Shown here one piece after another: positions 49,719-61,147 of a stretch of DNA of 64,000 nucleotides (positions within the stretch are counted from its first letter, which is position 1; each line of letters starts with the position of its first letter). The notes under the pieces were generated by a model that had not been told where the DNA came from, did no database searches, and worked only from the letters and a program-made list of their open reading frames with translations. The stretch is from Impatiens glandulifera (lineage: Eukaryota; Streptophyta; Magnoliopsida; Ericales; Balsaminaceae). Where the stretch lies: contig NC_061864.1 of the NCBI RefSeq assembly GCF_907164915.1, positions 3,212,389-3,276,388 on the forward strand, read 5' to 3'. The translations under genes and the position numbers were made by a program.

Positions 49719-50444
49719 TAAAATTACAGCCACTAAATATTTTTTTAAAATAAATCAAAATTTTTTTAAATAACTGCAACTAAACTACATATTAATTTAT
49801 ATGTAGATTAATTTTTTTTAATTTTATTGTATAATAGGCTAGTTTCACTATTTCTACAATAATAAATTTCTAATTTTTTTCTCTAAAATTAACCTTGATT
49901 GAAGTATCGGAGTTTTTCAGAATTATGTCTCTCAATAATAAATATAATAAAGAATAATAAAAATAATAAATGTTATTTTATAAATAAAATAAACCGTGAG
50001 CAAAGTAACAAACAAAGCACGTGGTTTGATCATTTATGGGTTTTCATTGTAAATTGTTTTGTGAATATAAAGGTAGCTAATATCTCATATGAACTTTTTG
50101 AATGAACCAGATAACATGAATTATTGATGTTTGTATTCAGAAAAAAAAATAAAATAAGAAGTATTATTGATGTTTTCTGATAAAATATTTCATGTATTTT
50201 GTTTATAAAAATACTTACTTTTTTTTAAATAAAAAATAAAAATAAAAAGCTTTTCACTTCAATTGTAATATATTTTAGTTTTATCATTTTCATTTATATA
50301 GCGTAGTAGACAGTGGTCTGATAAATGGTAATGGGGGTTCAGCCACCGTTTTCTCCATTTACACTCTCTCTCTGGTAAATACTTTCTCTATCCTCCTTTA
50401 AAAGGAAAATAAAGAGTTGCTGTTTTTGGTTTATCCAATTCAAG
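46918..50444. other. Long AT-rich intergenic gap
   Basis: No gene or RNA recognised. It holds a (TA)n near 48464-48484, an A-run at about 49686-49713, and a somewhat GC-richer leader before the carrier gene from about 50300. The 68-codon frame at 49899-50105 is AT-biased noise. Confidence 0.45.
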
Positions 50445-51434
50445 TTGAAGATGATTTTTCGAACGACGGAAGACGATTCAACGTCAGAAACTCATATCCC
50501 ATCCTCGGACATCGACTGGGATATGCTCGACAAATCCAAGTTCTTCTTCCTCGGCGCCGCCTTATTCTCCGGCGTATCAACCACTCTGTATCCAATAGTA
50601 GTTCTAAAAACTCGACAGCAAGTCTCCGTCGATAGAATTTCCTGCATCAAGACCGCCTTCTCCATACTCCGCCACGAAGGTCCTAGAGGCTTCTACAGAG
50701 GACTCGGCACCTCTCTCATGGGTACAATCCCAGCCAGAGCTGTTTACATGACCGCACTAGAAATCACAAAGACCACCGTCGGAACAGCCGCCGGAAAATT
50801 GGGTTTCTCCGATTCCACGGCGGCCACTGTTTCCAACGCTGCAGCCGGTCTTAGTGCGGCCATGGCCGCCCAAGTCGTATGGACACCGATCGATGTAGTT
50901 AGCCAGAGGCTAATGATTCAAGGCGGTCGACCGTATGGATACAATAATGGAATGGATGCATTCAAGAAAATAATGTATAGTGATGGGATGAGAGGATTGT
51001 ACAGAGGCTTTGGAATTTCGTTGTTGACTTATGCACCTTCAAATGCAGTATGGTGGGGTAGTTACAGTTTGGCGCAGAGGATATTGCTGCGGCGGCGGAG
51101 GAAGGAGAAGGAGGAGGAGAAAGGGTTAAGGAGGGTTGGGGCGCAGGGGCTGAGTGCGGCGGTGGCTAGTGGAATGTCGGCTATAGTGACAATGCCGTTG
51201 GACACAATAAAGACTAGGTTACAAGTACAACATGATCATCAGAAGAGTGAAGGTGGAAAGTGGAGATCATCATCATCATCATTATCAGGTACGGTGAGAG
51301 ATCTTGTTAGAGAAGGGGGATTGGGTGCTTGTTATAGAGGATTGGGACCGAGATGGGTTTCCATGTCCATCTCTGCTGCAACTATGATCACTACTTACGA
51401 GTTTCTCAAGAGACTTTCTACCAAGACCAATTAA
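50445..51434 (+). CDS. Mitochondrial carrier protein, SLC25A44-like
   Basis: Inner-membrane solute carrier of the mitochondrial carrier family, intronless, 329 residues. Three repeats of about 95 residues, each with the Px[DE/V]xx[K/S]xR signature: PIVVLKTRQQV (from Pro50; Val in place of the acidic residue), PIDVVSQRLMIQG (from Pro147) and PLDTIKTRLQVQ (from Pro250). Each is followed by the EGxxGFYRG-like loop (GFYRGLG, GLYRGFG, ACYRGLG). The N-terminal DIDWDMLDKSKFFFLGAA matches the plant group related to animal SLC25A44, which moves branched-chain amino acids; the plant substrate is not known and is only inferred. A Lys/Glu-rich loop lies at about 213-226. Two nearby in-frame Met codons (residues 1 and 3) are alternative starts. 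Confidence 0.93.
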   Translation: MKMIFRTTEDDSTSETHIPSSDIDWDMLDKSKFFFLGAALFSGVSTTLYPIVVLKTRQQVSVDRISCIKTAFSILRHEGPRGFYRGLGTSLMGTIPARAVYMTALEITKTTVGTAAGKLGFSDSTAATVSNAAAGLSAAMAAQVVWTPIDVVSQRLMIQGGRPYGYNNGMDAFKKIMYSDGMRGLYRGFGISLLTYAPSNAVWWGSYSLAQRILLRRRRKEKEEEKGLRRVGAQGLSAAVASGMSAIVTMPLDTIKTRLQVQHDHQKSEGGKWRSSSSSLSGTVRDLVREGGLGACYRGLGPRWVSMSISAATMITTYEFLKRLSTKTN

Positions 51435-52819
51435 TTATCTAGATTCTATTTTAATTACATCCCTTCTTTCTTTCTTTCTTTTTCAAATAAATCATTTTCA
51501 ATGATACAACAAATGAGTAGAGCAGCTACACTAACTCATGTTTCAATTTTCATACAAAAAAAAAAAATACTACAAGCATACAATGTATTTCAGTCCAGTT
51601 ATAGATAAGGTTCAATTATTTTTAATTAAAAAAAAAAAAAAGTTAGCTTGAGAGACCATTCATATAGTCAATATCCAAACAAGACCTAAGAGGACTGAAG
51701 GTACCGCTGCCCCAGTACACAGAAATAGTAATCCAGAGGACGCAAAACAATGGGCTGCAACATAAAACTTTATATTCTTATAGATATATATGGATGAAAA
51801 ATATTAATAAATTGAAAACATTATTTTATCTAAAATTTAAATCAACGTTTAAATAAAATAATTTGATAAAAAAAATGTTTATAAATAAATTAATTTGATT
51901 AGACTCTACAAATATTTATAATAAAACTTATCTAAAGTTTTCTCATCCGAATGCATAAATTAATTTATTTTTTATTGGAGTATTATTTAGAAATAATATG
52001 GTTTTTATTAGGTTCATATTCAAACACTCTTGGAAAAATTGAGTTGAATAAGATATATTTTATGGATCTTAATTTAGTTTTCAAGCCTTAATACTACTTG
52101 AAAGTATTTCATTAGTATTATGGTGATTAGGGCAACTTTTAACATAAATGTAAATAAAATTGTTCATATAAACCAACTTCTATATATATTAATCGGTAAA
52201 ACCAACTACAATATTAAAAACAAGCAAATAAGTACATTATCTACTTTAAATAAGTTACCTTCTAGTTTTATTTGCCTTTCACGATTTTTTTTATATGAAA
52301 GGATAGATAAATGTAAAACTTAAAACAAATAAGAAATAAAATGTAAAGTTAGAAAAACAAAAATGAGAAATAAAATTAGGTTTAGAAACCATTTTCTTAT
52401 CATTTTGACTGCACAAATTCAGAGCTTTAGAACCCATATAATTTCCAAAATGTTTTGTTAATGAAACCACCCACCATCACATCACATCGGATATGGGGCC
52501 ACTATGTGAATAAATTTAACAGCGGCCTTGGATAGGATCAAAACAAACAAACGTGATTAAATTTAACAGCAGCCTTGGATAGAATCATTATTAGAAGTTT
52601 TGACGATTTTTCATAGTCCAAAAAAGTTAATTAAAATGGTAACTTAAATAGATAGATCTTCATAATTTAGAAAAAAAAAAAGAGCCCAAGTGTAAGAGAG
52701 ATAAACTCTTTTTTATTGAGCGGAAAACCTTTTTCAATTTAAATGAAAAGAATATAAAAGTTAAATAGCTAAATAATTAAATAAATAAAAAATAATTTAT
52801 TTAAAAACAAATAGGGGTT
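51435..52819. other. Intergenic, AT-rich
   Basis: 3' flank of the carrier gene with a TTTC-repeat near 51465. A direct repeat of AATTTAACAGC-G/A-GCCTTGGATAG occurs at about 52513 and 52560. No gene seen. Confidence 0.4.
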
Positions 52820-53403
52820 ATTATAAAGGGAAATTTGATGGAATAACCCTCCCCATAAGAGGGTTATTACCACTTTTAGCAGGCGCTTTATAATTTTTTC
52901 ATTTTTGACCTTTTGCTAAAGTCAGTTTTACCCTTTATTTAAAAAAAAAAAAAATTAAAATGTTAGTGCGCCTTTCAGTTTTTTCTTCTCCCCTTTCCCT
53001 CCTCTCCACCAACCGTCCTTTCCTTCATCAACTTTCCTTCATCATCAACGCTTCCTTCATCAAGGTTCTTCATCATCAAACTTCCTTCATCATCAACGGA
53101 TCCTTCCTTCATCATCAACGTCTTTCATCAACAAAACTGGAACGTCTTCAACATTCAGGTTAGACGCTACCTACCTTCGTCGTTTTAGGGTTTTGTCGTT
53201 TAGAGTCTAGAATGTAGGTTAGGTCATGGAATAATGGTTTTAGAGTTTGGCTGATTTGTTTTACAGTGAAATATACATCTGACGAAGGTGACGAAGGCGA
53301 CAGTGCATCTGTCGCAGACGACGATGCATCTGCCTTTAGTTCTGATCTTGTCAAAATGCTTCTGAAACGTGGTCTTGGTGTATGCACGAGAAGTATATTC
53401 TGT

Positions 53404-53466
53404 CTGCGACAGATGCACCGTCGCCTGCGACAGATGCACCGTCGCCTGCGACAGATGCACCGTCGC
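53404..53466. repeat. 21-bp tandem repeat, three units
   Basis: CTGCGACAGATGCACCGTCGC three times in a row. Part of the unit recurs inverted near 53303-53325, so the stretch could fold into a hairpin. Confidence 0.9.
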
Positions 53467-53508
53467 CATCGACAGCCTGCAACAGCCTTCGACAGAAGCA
53501 TTTTAAAC

Positions 53509-53600
53509 CCAAAACTAAACCTAAACAATAAACCTAAACAATAAACCCTACCTAAACCTAAACCCATACTTAAACCTAAACAATACCCTAAACCATTCCT
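53509..53600. repeat. Degenerate telomere-like repeats
   Basis: Repeated CTAAAC, CCTAAAC and AACCCTA units with AATA interruptions. They resemble the plant telomere unit but are irregular; they may equally be the AAACCCTAA leader motif of housekeeping genes. Confidence 0.6.
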
Positions 53601-54045
53601 CCATTATAGCATGCATGAATATAAAACGGAGAACTAGGATAGAAACGGGGAAGATAAACTCACCTTCGTCGTTCTGGAGTTGAGATTCTCGTCGGGGGCT
53701 CTTGTTTGTCGTCGGGGCTCGTCGGGGTTCGAGGGAGGGTTCGAGGGAGAGGACGTCGTCGATGTTTCGGGGGCTTTTCGTCGTCGTCGTCTTCGGGGTT
53801 GATCGGTCGTCTTCGGGAAGTTGGAAACGAGAGAGGGAGTGAAAGGAGAAGTGGGGAAAGGAAACGACGGGGGAGAGGGAAAATCAAATTTTTTTTATTT
53901 TTTTATTTAAGGATAAAAATGTGGCAAAAGTTCAAAAATGAAAAAATTATAAAGTTCTTGTTAAAAGTGGTAATAATACTTCTTACGAGGGTTATTCCCA
54001 TTATAAAAGTAAAAGGGTTAATTGATGAAACAGAAATGAATTGAA

Positions 54046-56055
54046 ATGTTAATTGCTGCTGCTGCTTCGTCCTCTAGTCTTCTTCGTCCCCTTCACTACT
54101 GCGGGAATAGTACAAGATTTGGTCTCCTTTCTTGCATCCGCTCATCATCATCATCATCATCATCGTCTATATTCACCAATCCTTTCTTAAACTGCAATTC
54201 CAACCCTCTTCGTCCACTCTTTTCCCTCTCCGCTTCAATGTCTCCTTCTTACAAGCCGGAGCAAGCTAGGGCTCCACCCGCCCTCCAATTGCCCACTCCT
54301 CCTATCACCAAGGCAATCTCTTTACATCGACCTCTAACCCATGTCCGCGATCTGCTCTTTTCCCAGATAATCTAACCTTGGTTTTTTAGTTTTCAGTTCA
54401 AGATTGGATTGTGCCAACTACTGGTGACATCTGACAAAGAGAGAAACATTGCTCATGCTCGAGAAGCTATCCAGGAGGCTGCCGGAAAGGGTGCTCGGCT
54501 AGTTCTCTTGCCTGTCAGTTGCTTATTTCTTTTGAAAAATTACTTAATCTACTTTTGTTTGCCTTATATGATGAATTGATGATGATATATGCTCAACTTT
54601 GGAACCCACTATTTTTATATTAGTTTTGCTAGGCTCGAATAAACAGTTCAATGTAGACTTTCTAAAATGTCATTTGAGTCTTTATGCAGGAAATATGGAA
54701 TAGTCCATATTCTAATGATAGCTTCCCAGTTTATGCGGAGGACATTGATGCTGGATCATCTCCTTCAACTGCAATGTTGTCTGAAGTCGCCAGCCAACTT
54801 AAGATCATAATCGTCGGTGGCTCTATACCAGAACGATGCGGAGATAGATTGTACAACACGTGCTGCGTCTTTGATGCTGATGGAAAGCTAATAGCTAAAC
54901 ACAGGAAGGTAATGCCTTATATTCTGTACACATGCTGCGTCTTTGATGCTTATAGAAATCTGTTGGAAAATTATATGATCTGCAAATGGATTGATCAATA
55001 TTTCAAATTTGATAAGTTCTTGCACATGACAGATACACCTTTTTGATATTGACATACCTGGGAAGATTACCTTCATCGAATCCAAGACTCTTACAGCAGG
55101 GGAAACTCCTACTATTGTGGATACAGGTTTCTTCAAGTGGATTACATTGAAAACATTTGCTTTCACTATTAAACAACAAAATCATTTTGGTTTGCAGAGG
55201 TTGGACGCATTGGCATTGGAATCTGTTACGACATCAGGTTTCAGGAACTAGCCATGATATATGCAGCTAGAGGTTCCCTTGTTTTTCAATGCATTTTGCA
55301 AGTTTTTTAGTGCTTCTGCCCCTTTTAAGTATATCTTTGTGAAAACATTATCAAAAGAGACTGAGAACTAGTATTTCTTCACATTAGGAGCTCACTTGAT
55401 TTGCTATCCGGGGGCATTTAACATGACAACTGGACCATTGCATTGGGAACTGTTGCAGAGAGCAAGGTCACAATTTTCTTTTGTAATTTGAACATTTGGA
55501 AACACTTTATTTATGTTTTTGCTGATATATGTGTTGATTTACAATGTGCAGGGCAGTAGATAATCAGGTTGGTTCCTGCTGTTGCTGTTGCTGTTCCTTA
55601 GTGTTGTAGTGGTTTTAAACTATATTGTTCAAATCTCACAATCTTTGGAATGACAGTTATATGTGGCAACTTGTTCTCCTGCACGTGATGCTAGTGCTGG
55701 ATACGTGGCTTGGGGTCATTCCACTCTTGTTGGACCCGTAAGTTATATATGTCCACTCTTGTTGGGTTTATTTCACTCTTGAGTCTTGATGGACTAGTTG
55801 CCTTATTGTTGATAATCGTGATCAGTTTGGAGAAGTATTGGCTACTACTGAACATGAAGAGGCCATCATCATATCAGAGATTGACTATTCCCAAATTGAT
55901 CTCAGAAGGTGATGTTTTTATTTTTCATTGAAGTATCAGCTCAAATGTTGATTATCTGTCTTTAATTTTTCAGGACAAATCTCCCACTGCTAAACCAACG
56001 TCGTGGAGATCTTTACCAGTTGGTGGATGTTGAAAGAACATCGGCTGCATCCTAA
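54046..56055 (+). CDS. NLP1: Omega-amidase, nitrilase-like protein NLP1, chloroplastic
   Basis: Hydrolyses omega-amides such as 2-oxosuccinamate and 2-oxoglutaramate to the oxo acid and ammonia (nitrilase superfamily). Ten exons: 54046-54312, 54397-54513, 54690-54908, 55033-55126, 55198-55272, 55388-55466, 55552-55567, 55657-55737, 55826-55908, 55974-56055; 370 residues, matching the Arabidopsis protein. A Ser-rich transit peptide covers about 1-64. Catalytic triad: Glu129 (LPEIWN), Lys201 (AKHRK) and Cys242 (GICYDIRF), with [10 protein letters not shown] and [12 protein letters not shown] downstream. The first intron appears to start with GC (AAG|GCAATC), since the family needs PPITK joined to FKIGLCQ; exon 7 is only 16 nt. 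Met65 (MSPSY) is a possible second start for a cytosolic form. Confidence 0.95.
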
Positions 56056-58168
56056 TGAAGTTGAGTACTCAATGGTTAATTTATTTTCTTGCAATTGAAT
56101 ATCATGAAGGTTATGCTTGCCATCTTTTTAGTGGATTAAATAATGGTTGCAAATTGTTATTTCCTTGATCCTTTCCTGCATATTAAAATAAAATAGATAA
56201 TATGGCCTTTGGTCTTGGAATGATCTTGATTTCTGAACATTTATACATTTACTTTTTGTGTGTGAAATCATATAAGGAAAATATTTGAAGCTACATTCTA
56301 TGTTTAGAAGAAGAGATAGTATCGAGAAGTTAAAAGGGCTAGAAACCTATCGTGGTAGAAAGTCAAACAATAGGGCAAAACAAGTCAAACATGCAGTATT
56401 TAAAATAAGCAAAACCTTCATAGAGGAGAAGAAGAACCAAATGAAGGAGCCTAGAAATCTCATGGTGGGGAAGATGGTCGTGTGAGAGGAGTCTGCAAAT
56501 GTCATAAATAAGTTAAGTGATTAAGACAAGGGGTTAGTTTGATCATGTTTATCCGGTTCATCTTATTCTCTAATTGCTCTCGTGCTCTCTTAAAGCGTAA
56601 AACGTATTCACATTGTTGATAAGTGTGTTTGATACGTTTATTTCACAAAAATGATTGAAGCAGTTTATTGGCAATAGTGGAATAAGCTTTAATCAAATGA
56701 GCACAAAAGCAGTTCTCTTGACTGTCTCTTAACATGCTTACAATACATAGGGAAGGACATCCATCCATAAACCCTAATTATCTTAAGCCATGAGTTAGTA
56801 GAGTTGAGGACTCGAGGCTCAATATATGCATGTAGTATGGTTGCTTCGTCTTGAGCCGCGATACCATCTCAAGCAACATTTGAAAGTCTTTCGTTGTTCA
56901 ATCATTATCTCAACTTGGTCTCATAATGAGTTGGGCTGCTGCAGTACCAGTAACCCGATTTCATTAACCTTTAAAATTCATATTTTTTAGATTATGAAAG
57001 TTTTATATATTTTTTTGTATGAGTTTCGCTAATTTGTTATGATCTATCCTATTAATTAAAGAATAAAACAAGATTTTATTGTTAGTAAGGAGACTAGGAG
57101 GTATATTAATAATGATTTTATTGTTTAAAATTATTTTGTATCAATTAAATTATGACTTTGGCCAAAAATTTAAATTTAAATTTTAGTCTTTTATCTATTT
57201 ATTTATTTAGAATGACCACTTCCAACTTAAGGCTGTGATCTTATTTGTTAAGAAATATTGTCACCATTTTGTTGTAAACATGTCAAAATTAAATTCCAAT
57301 TTGTAATTTTTGTTGTGTGTTATATAAGATTTTTTTTTGTAGATTATGATAAAATTATTTTTGATTTTTAGATTGTTTATATCAATATATGTATATATAT
57401 ATATATATATATTGTATTATATATTCTAAATCATAATCATAATTATTTTCTAAGTTATTGACAAACATATATAAAAAATGAAATTTTGGAATATAATTCA
57501 GACTAAAAATGCATACCAAAACATGGTATAATTTAGATGAAAAATGTTGATTTTTTTTACCTTTTTATTTATGCATTATTTTATAATTTTATCAAATTTA
57601 TTGTGTTAGTTAAAGTAGTATTAACTCCTTGAATAGAAGTATTATTAAGTGAAACAAGTTTTTATTAAATGAAGCTAATTTAAATGTTAGATGGACCACC
57701 TACAATTACAAGAAAGACCACAGTTAAGAATTCTATAGAGATACACTTTTTTTTTTAAATATACATACATATTGTTGACTTGCCTAACAAAACACAAAAA
57801 AGGTAAGAATAAAAAAAGATACACTTTTTTTTCAAATTACATTTTTTTTAATTCAGATTTTAAGTTTGATTGTGTTGATTTTAATTTGTTTGATTTTTTT
57901 TTTTTGAGTTTTATAAATTTTAATATGGTCAATTTCAAAATTTTCATTTAATTAAGGATTATATAATTTTAGAATTAATTTATGTCTAACCTTATTAGTT
58001 AGTAAAAATTGTATGTTTATATAATATTTTTTGATAGAATAATAATACAACATCTTACAAAAATAAATGTAAATGTTATTTAATAGTTATGTTTATAAAT
58101 ATTATTATTTTGTTATTAGTATATTATATGAATATAATGAATTCAGTAATAATAGCCTAAAAAGAGTA

Positions 58169-58171
<3 letters not shown>

Positions 58172-58237
<66 letters not shown>
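58172..58237. repeat. (AT)n microsatellite
   Basis: Over 30 AT units. Confidence 0.95.
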
Positions 58238-58239
<2 letters not shown>

Positions 58240-58949
58240 AACTATTTTTTTTAAAGTTATTTATATCTCATCAAATTACATTTTTTTTTATAATAAATAT
58301 TAAAAAACATAATGCATAAATTATTTCTCAATTTCTTAACTTCTCACCAAACTCAAATTCAGTTTTAAATTGGAGAAAATATATTTTTGGGGTTTTATTA
58401 GGTTTTTTCTTAAGAATCATATTTGACAAAATAAATAAATAGAGTTTTTGAAGGTTAATATATCAAAATAATAATTTGATATTTTAATAAATAAGAAAAA
58501 AGGTAATTAGATTGATAAAATAATGGTTACGACTTAGTTTTAAGTAAAATTTATTAAAAATATCCAAAACCCCTCAATTTTAATGACAAAGACAATAGCA
58601 ATATATTAAAAAAACATATTTAGATATTTAATATTTTTGAAGTTGTGTCAATGTAAAAATAAAAATTGTGTGGTATAATTTATTAAATAATAAAAATAAA
58701 TACTAATTTAAAAAGAGTAATAGAAAATCATATGCATAAATATAAACTAAAAAAACATTTTAAAAAGCATTTATATCTTATCTAATTACATTTCTAACTA
58801 CACTATTCATACTAAACCAATCATAAACATATCTAAAAATTAGACCAACTTCAGTTCCAGGACTCAAAGGTTCAATTATGTATGTATGTTGGGCTTAGAG
58901 GTTTTAAGCCTCTTAAAAATAAAATTACTGTTTGTGTTAAAAATAATAG

Positions 58950-58994
<45 letters not shown>

Positions 58995-59126
58995 TAAAAA
59001 ACCGTAAAAATTTCTTACAATTATGTGATAATTAATTATAATATGTATAGAGAGGAGGTGATGATTGTGGGAGATTGAGACGAAGATTGTGTTGATAAGT
59101 ATGAAGTGGAGTGGGATCAGGGTGCG

Positions 59127-59216
59127 CACGTGTCAGGGATGGACAAGTGATTTAGATCACGTGGCACGAGGTCCCTACTTTGTCGGACAGCATGCATAGT
59201 TGTATGGTTCCACGTG
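59127..59216. promoter_or_regulatory. Cluster of three CACGTG G-boxes
   Basis: CACGTG at 59127-59132, 59158-59163 and 59211-59216 (contexts GCACGTGTC, TCACGTGGC, CCACGTGGG), the ABRE/G-box core bound by bZIP and bHLH factors. GACGCGTG follows at about 59270 and one more CACGTGGG at about 59745. No coding sequence is attached, so the target could be an unseen non-coding transcript or nothing. Confidence 0.5.
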
Positions 59217-60126
59217 GGCTTTTACCCAGCTGTTATCACCTTACGCTGTCTCCTCATTCGCATTAAAGACGCGTGTTTTTCACATGCGCCATTATTTATT
59301 TATTTTAATCCAAAATCAAACAAGCTCTTATGAGTTATGATACAGGAATTTGGGAAGAGAATAATAGATTACGAACTCTACGAATTGAGACGAAAAAGAA
59401 ATAAATTATTTAATTTTTTTCAATGAACTCATTTCTCTCCCTCCAATTCAATTCTCTATTATTTTAATATAATATTTATTTGTGATTATTTAATAATGAA
59501 GAGAAAATGAGAAAGAATTTAGGAGAGAAAATAAGAAAAAATAATATCTCACCATATTAATGCCTACAAAAATGATAAAAGGTGAAAAAAAAAGAGAAAA
59601 AAAATTATTCCTTTAAAATTCCATAATTAATTTATCTTTAATAACTAATGCTTTGTTTGGGTTGTTAACTAGTAATTCCAGCACGTATGCAAACGTAAAG
59701 AACGTGCGCGTAATAATTTGCAAAGTAGAAGAGAAGAGCGTGCACACGTGGGCCCATCCCAACTACTTTTTTGGTCTCAAACCGTATGGCTTCCGTCTAA
59801 AACCCGTCATTTTTTACATGGGTTATTTTATAATAAATGAATGCACTTAAATACTTCTTATTTGATTTTTTAAACTTTTATAAAACATCTCATACTCATT
59901 TCGCTTCAATTTATTTTATGCATTCCATAATTCAGTTTATCAATACTTTAATCATTCCAAGTTATTTTTCTGATTTGTTCAGAATATTTATCCAATTTAT
60001 TTATGCAAAAATGTTTAATTTTATTTATAATAATTTATTGATTATTACTATAGTAATTTATTTCAGAATCACAATCACAGTTTAATTTATAATTTGAATC
60101 AGACATAATCTTAATATTTTATTAAT

Positions 60127-61054
60127 GGGGGCAGCGAACGACGTGTAGTGCTGATTAGATTTGATGACTCGGTATTTATTTATTTTTCTTTTTTATATTC
60201 ATTAATAATTGTCTCTCTCTTCTCATTACATACATTTTTCCCTTTATCTTAAATATAACGCATTCAATAAAAAAACAATTTTTATTATTAAAAAACACTT
60301 AATAATTTATCTCTTTAATTTTTTACTATTATAAATATATTTTTTTCAAATTATTGTACATGTCCATTTTAAACCTATAAACCATCATTTTAATTATTTC
60401 TCCCCTATAAACTGTATTTTAATTATTTCTCTCTTTCAATAATTTATTTTCTTTTAATTATTAAAAAAATAAATTTTATTTTCAATAATAAAAATGTCTC
60501 AAATTAAAATAACTAATAATTAATTAGAAGAATAATAATATGATGGGCTAGTTGAATGTTGTTATAGTTGATTAACTTTATGTAGTTGACATTAAAAGAA
60601 AGAGATTTTTAAGGAGAGAAATGAGAGATAAACAACACTTAAAGTTTAAAAAAGAGAATCAATTAGTTCAGTAAAATAATTAATAATTAAAATTTTTTGT
60701 TTTTATTATTATTAATATATATATTATTAAATTAATAGAGGATATAATTAATTAATTGAATTAAAAAATATTTTTTTTATTCTCTTATATATAAATTTTA
60801 ATTAACATAATTAATTATTATTTATTTTAATTTGAATCATTTTTTATTATTAAAAAATAAAATTTATTTTTTATAATAAAAATTAAATTTTATATTGAAT
60901 GCATCATATTTAAGATAAAGAAACGCGTCATATTTAAAATAAAAAGAGAAAATTTAAGTAATGAGAAAAGAGAGAAAATTATTAATGAATATAAAAAAGA
61001 AAAATAAATAAATACCTAGTCATCAAGTCTAATCAGCACGTCGTTAGCTGCCCC
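60127..61054. mobile_element. Long-TIR non-autonomous DNA element (~0.93 kb)
   Basis: Left GGGGGCAGCGAACGACGTG, GCTGATTAGATTTGATGACT and GGTATTTATTTATTTTTC are met inversely at 61000-61054 (GCACGTCGTTAGCTGCCCC end). Similarity continues past TATTCATTAATAATT and ATATAACGCATTC, so the arms reach 150-200 bp or more. The centre is AT-rich with no frame. No clear target duplication is visible outside the GGGGC ends. Superfamily unknown. Confidence 0.8.
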
Positions 61055-61082
61055 ATTCGCTACAAATCTTTAGATTCCCTAT

Positions 61083-61088
<6 letters not shown>

Positions 61089-61144
<56 letters not shown>
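61089..61144. repeat. (AT)n microsatellite
   Basis: About 28 AT units, just right of the long-TIR element. Confidence 0.95.

Positions 61145-61147
<3 letters not shown>

Larger units (their letters stand above)
52828..53999. mobile_element. Small TIR element related to the 38.8 kb element (1172 bp)
   Basis: Left end GGGAAATTTGATGGAATAAC, right end the inverse GGGAATAACCCTC; inverted similarity runs about 90 bp (TTATTACCACTTTTA, CTTTATAATTTTTTCATTTT, CTTTTGC). ATTATAAA stands perfectly on both sides (52820-52827, 54000-54007), an 8-bp target duplication. The left terminus resembles that of the element at 38814. Inside are leader-like GC-rich stretches on both sides, a 21-bp tandem array and telomere-like repeats. 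No transposase. Frames on both strands inside look like low-complexity by-products. Confidence 0.85.
56056..60126. other. Long AT-rich intergenic gap
   Basis: NLP1 3' flank, then AT-rich DNA with (TA)n tracts at about 57386-57412, 58172-58237 and 58952-58987. A 66-codon Lys-rich frame at 56285-56485 has no family marks. A less AT-rich promoter-like patch with G-boxes is annotated separately. Confidence 0.45.

Noticed and set aside
53660..54044. Arg/Pro-rich frames on both strands of the small TIR element
   Set aside because: Low-complexity CGTCGT sequence open on both strands; the plus frame runs past the element end.
56285..56485. 66-codon Lys/Arg-rich frame
   Set aside because: Composition-driven; no homologous pattern recognised.
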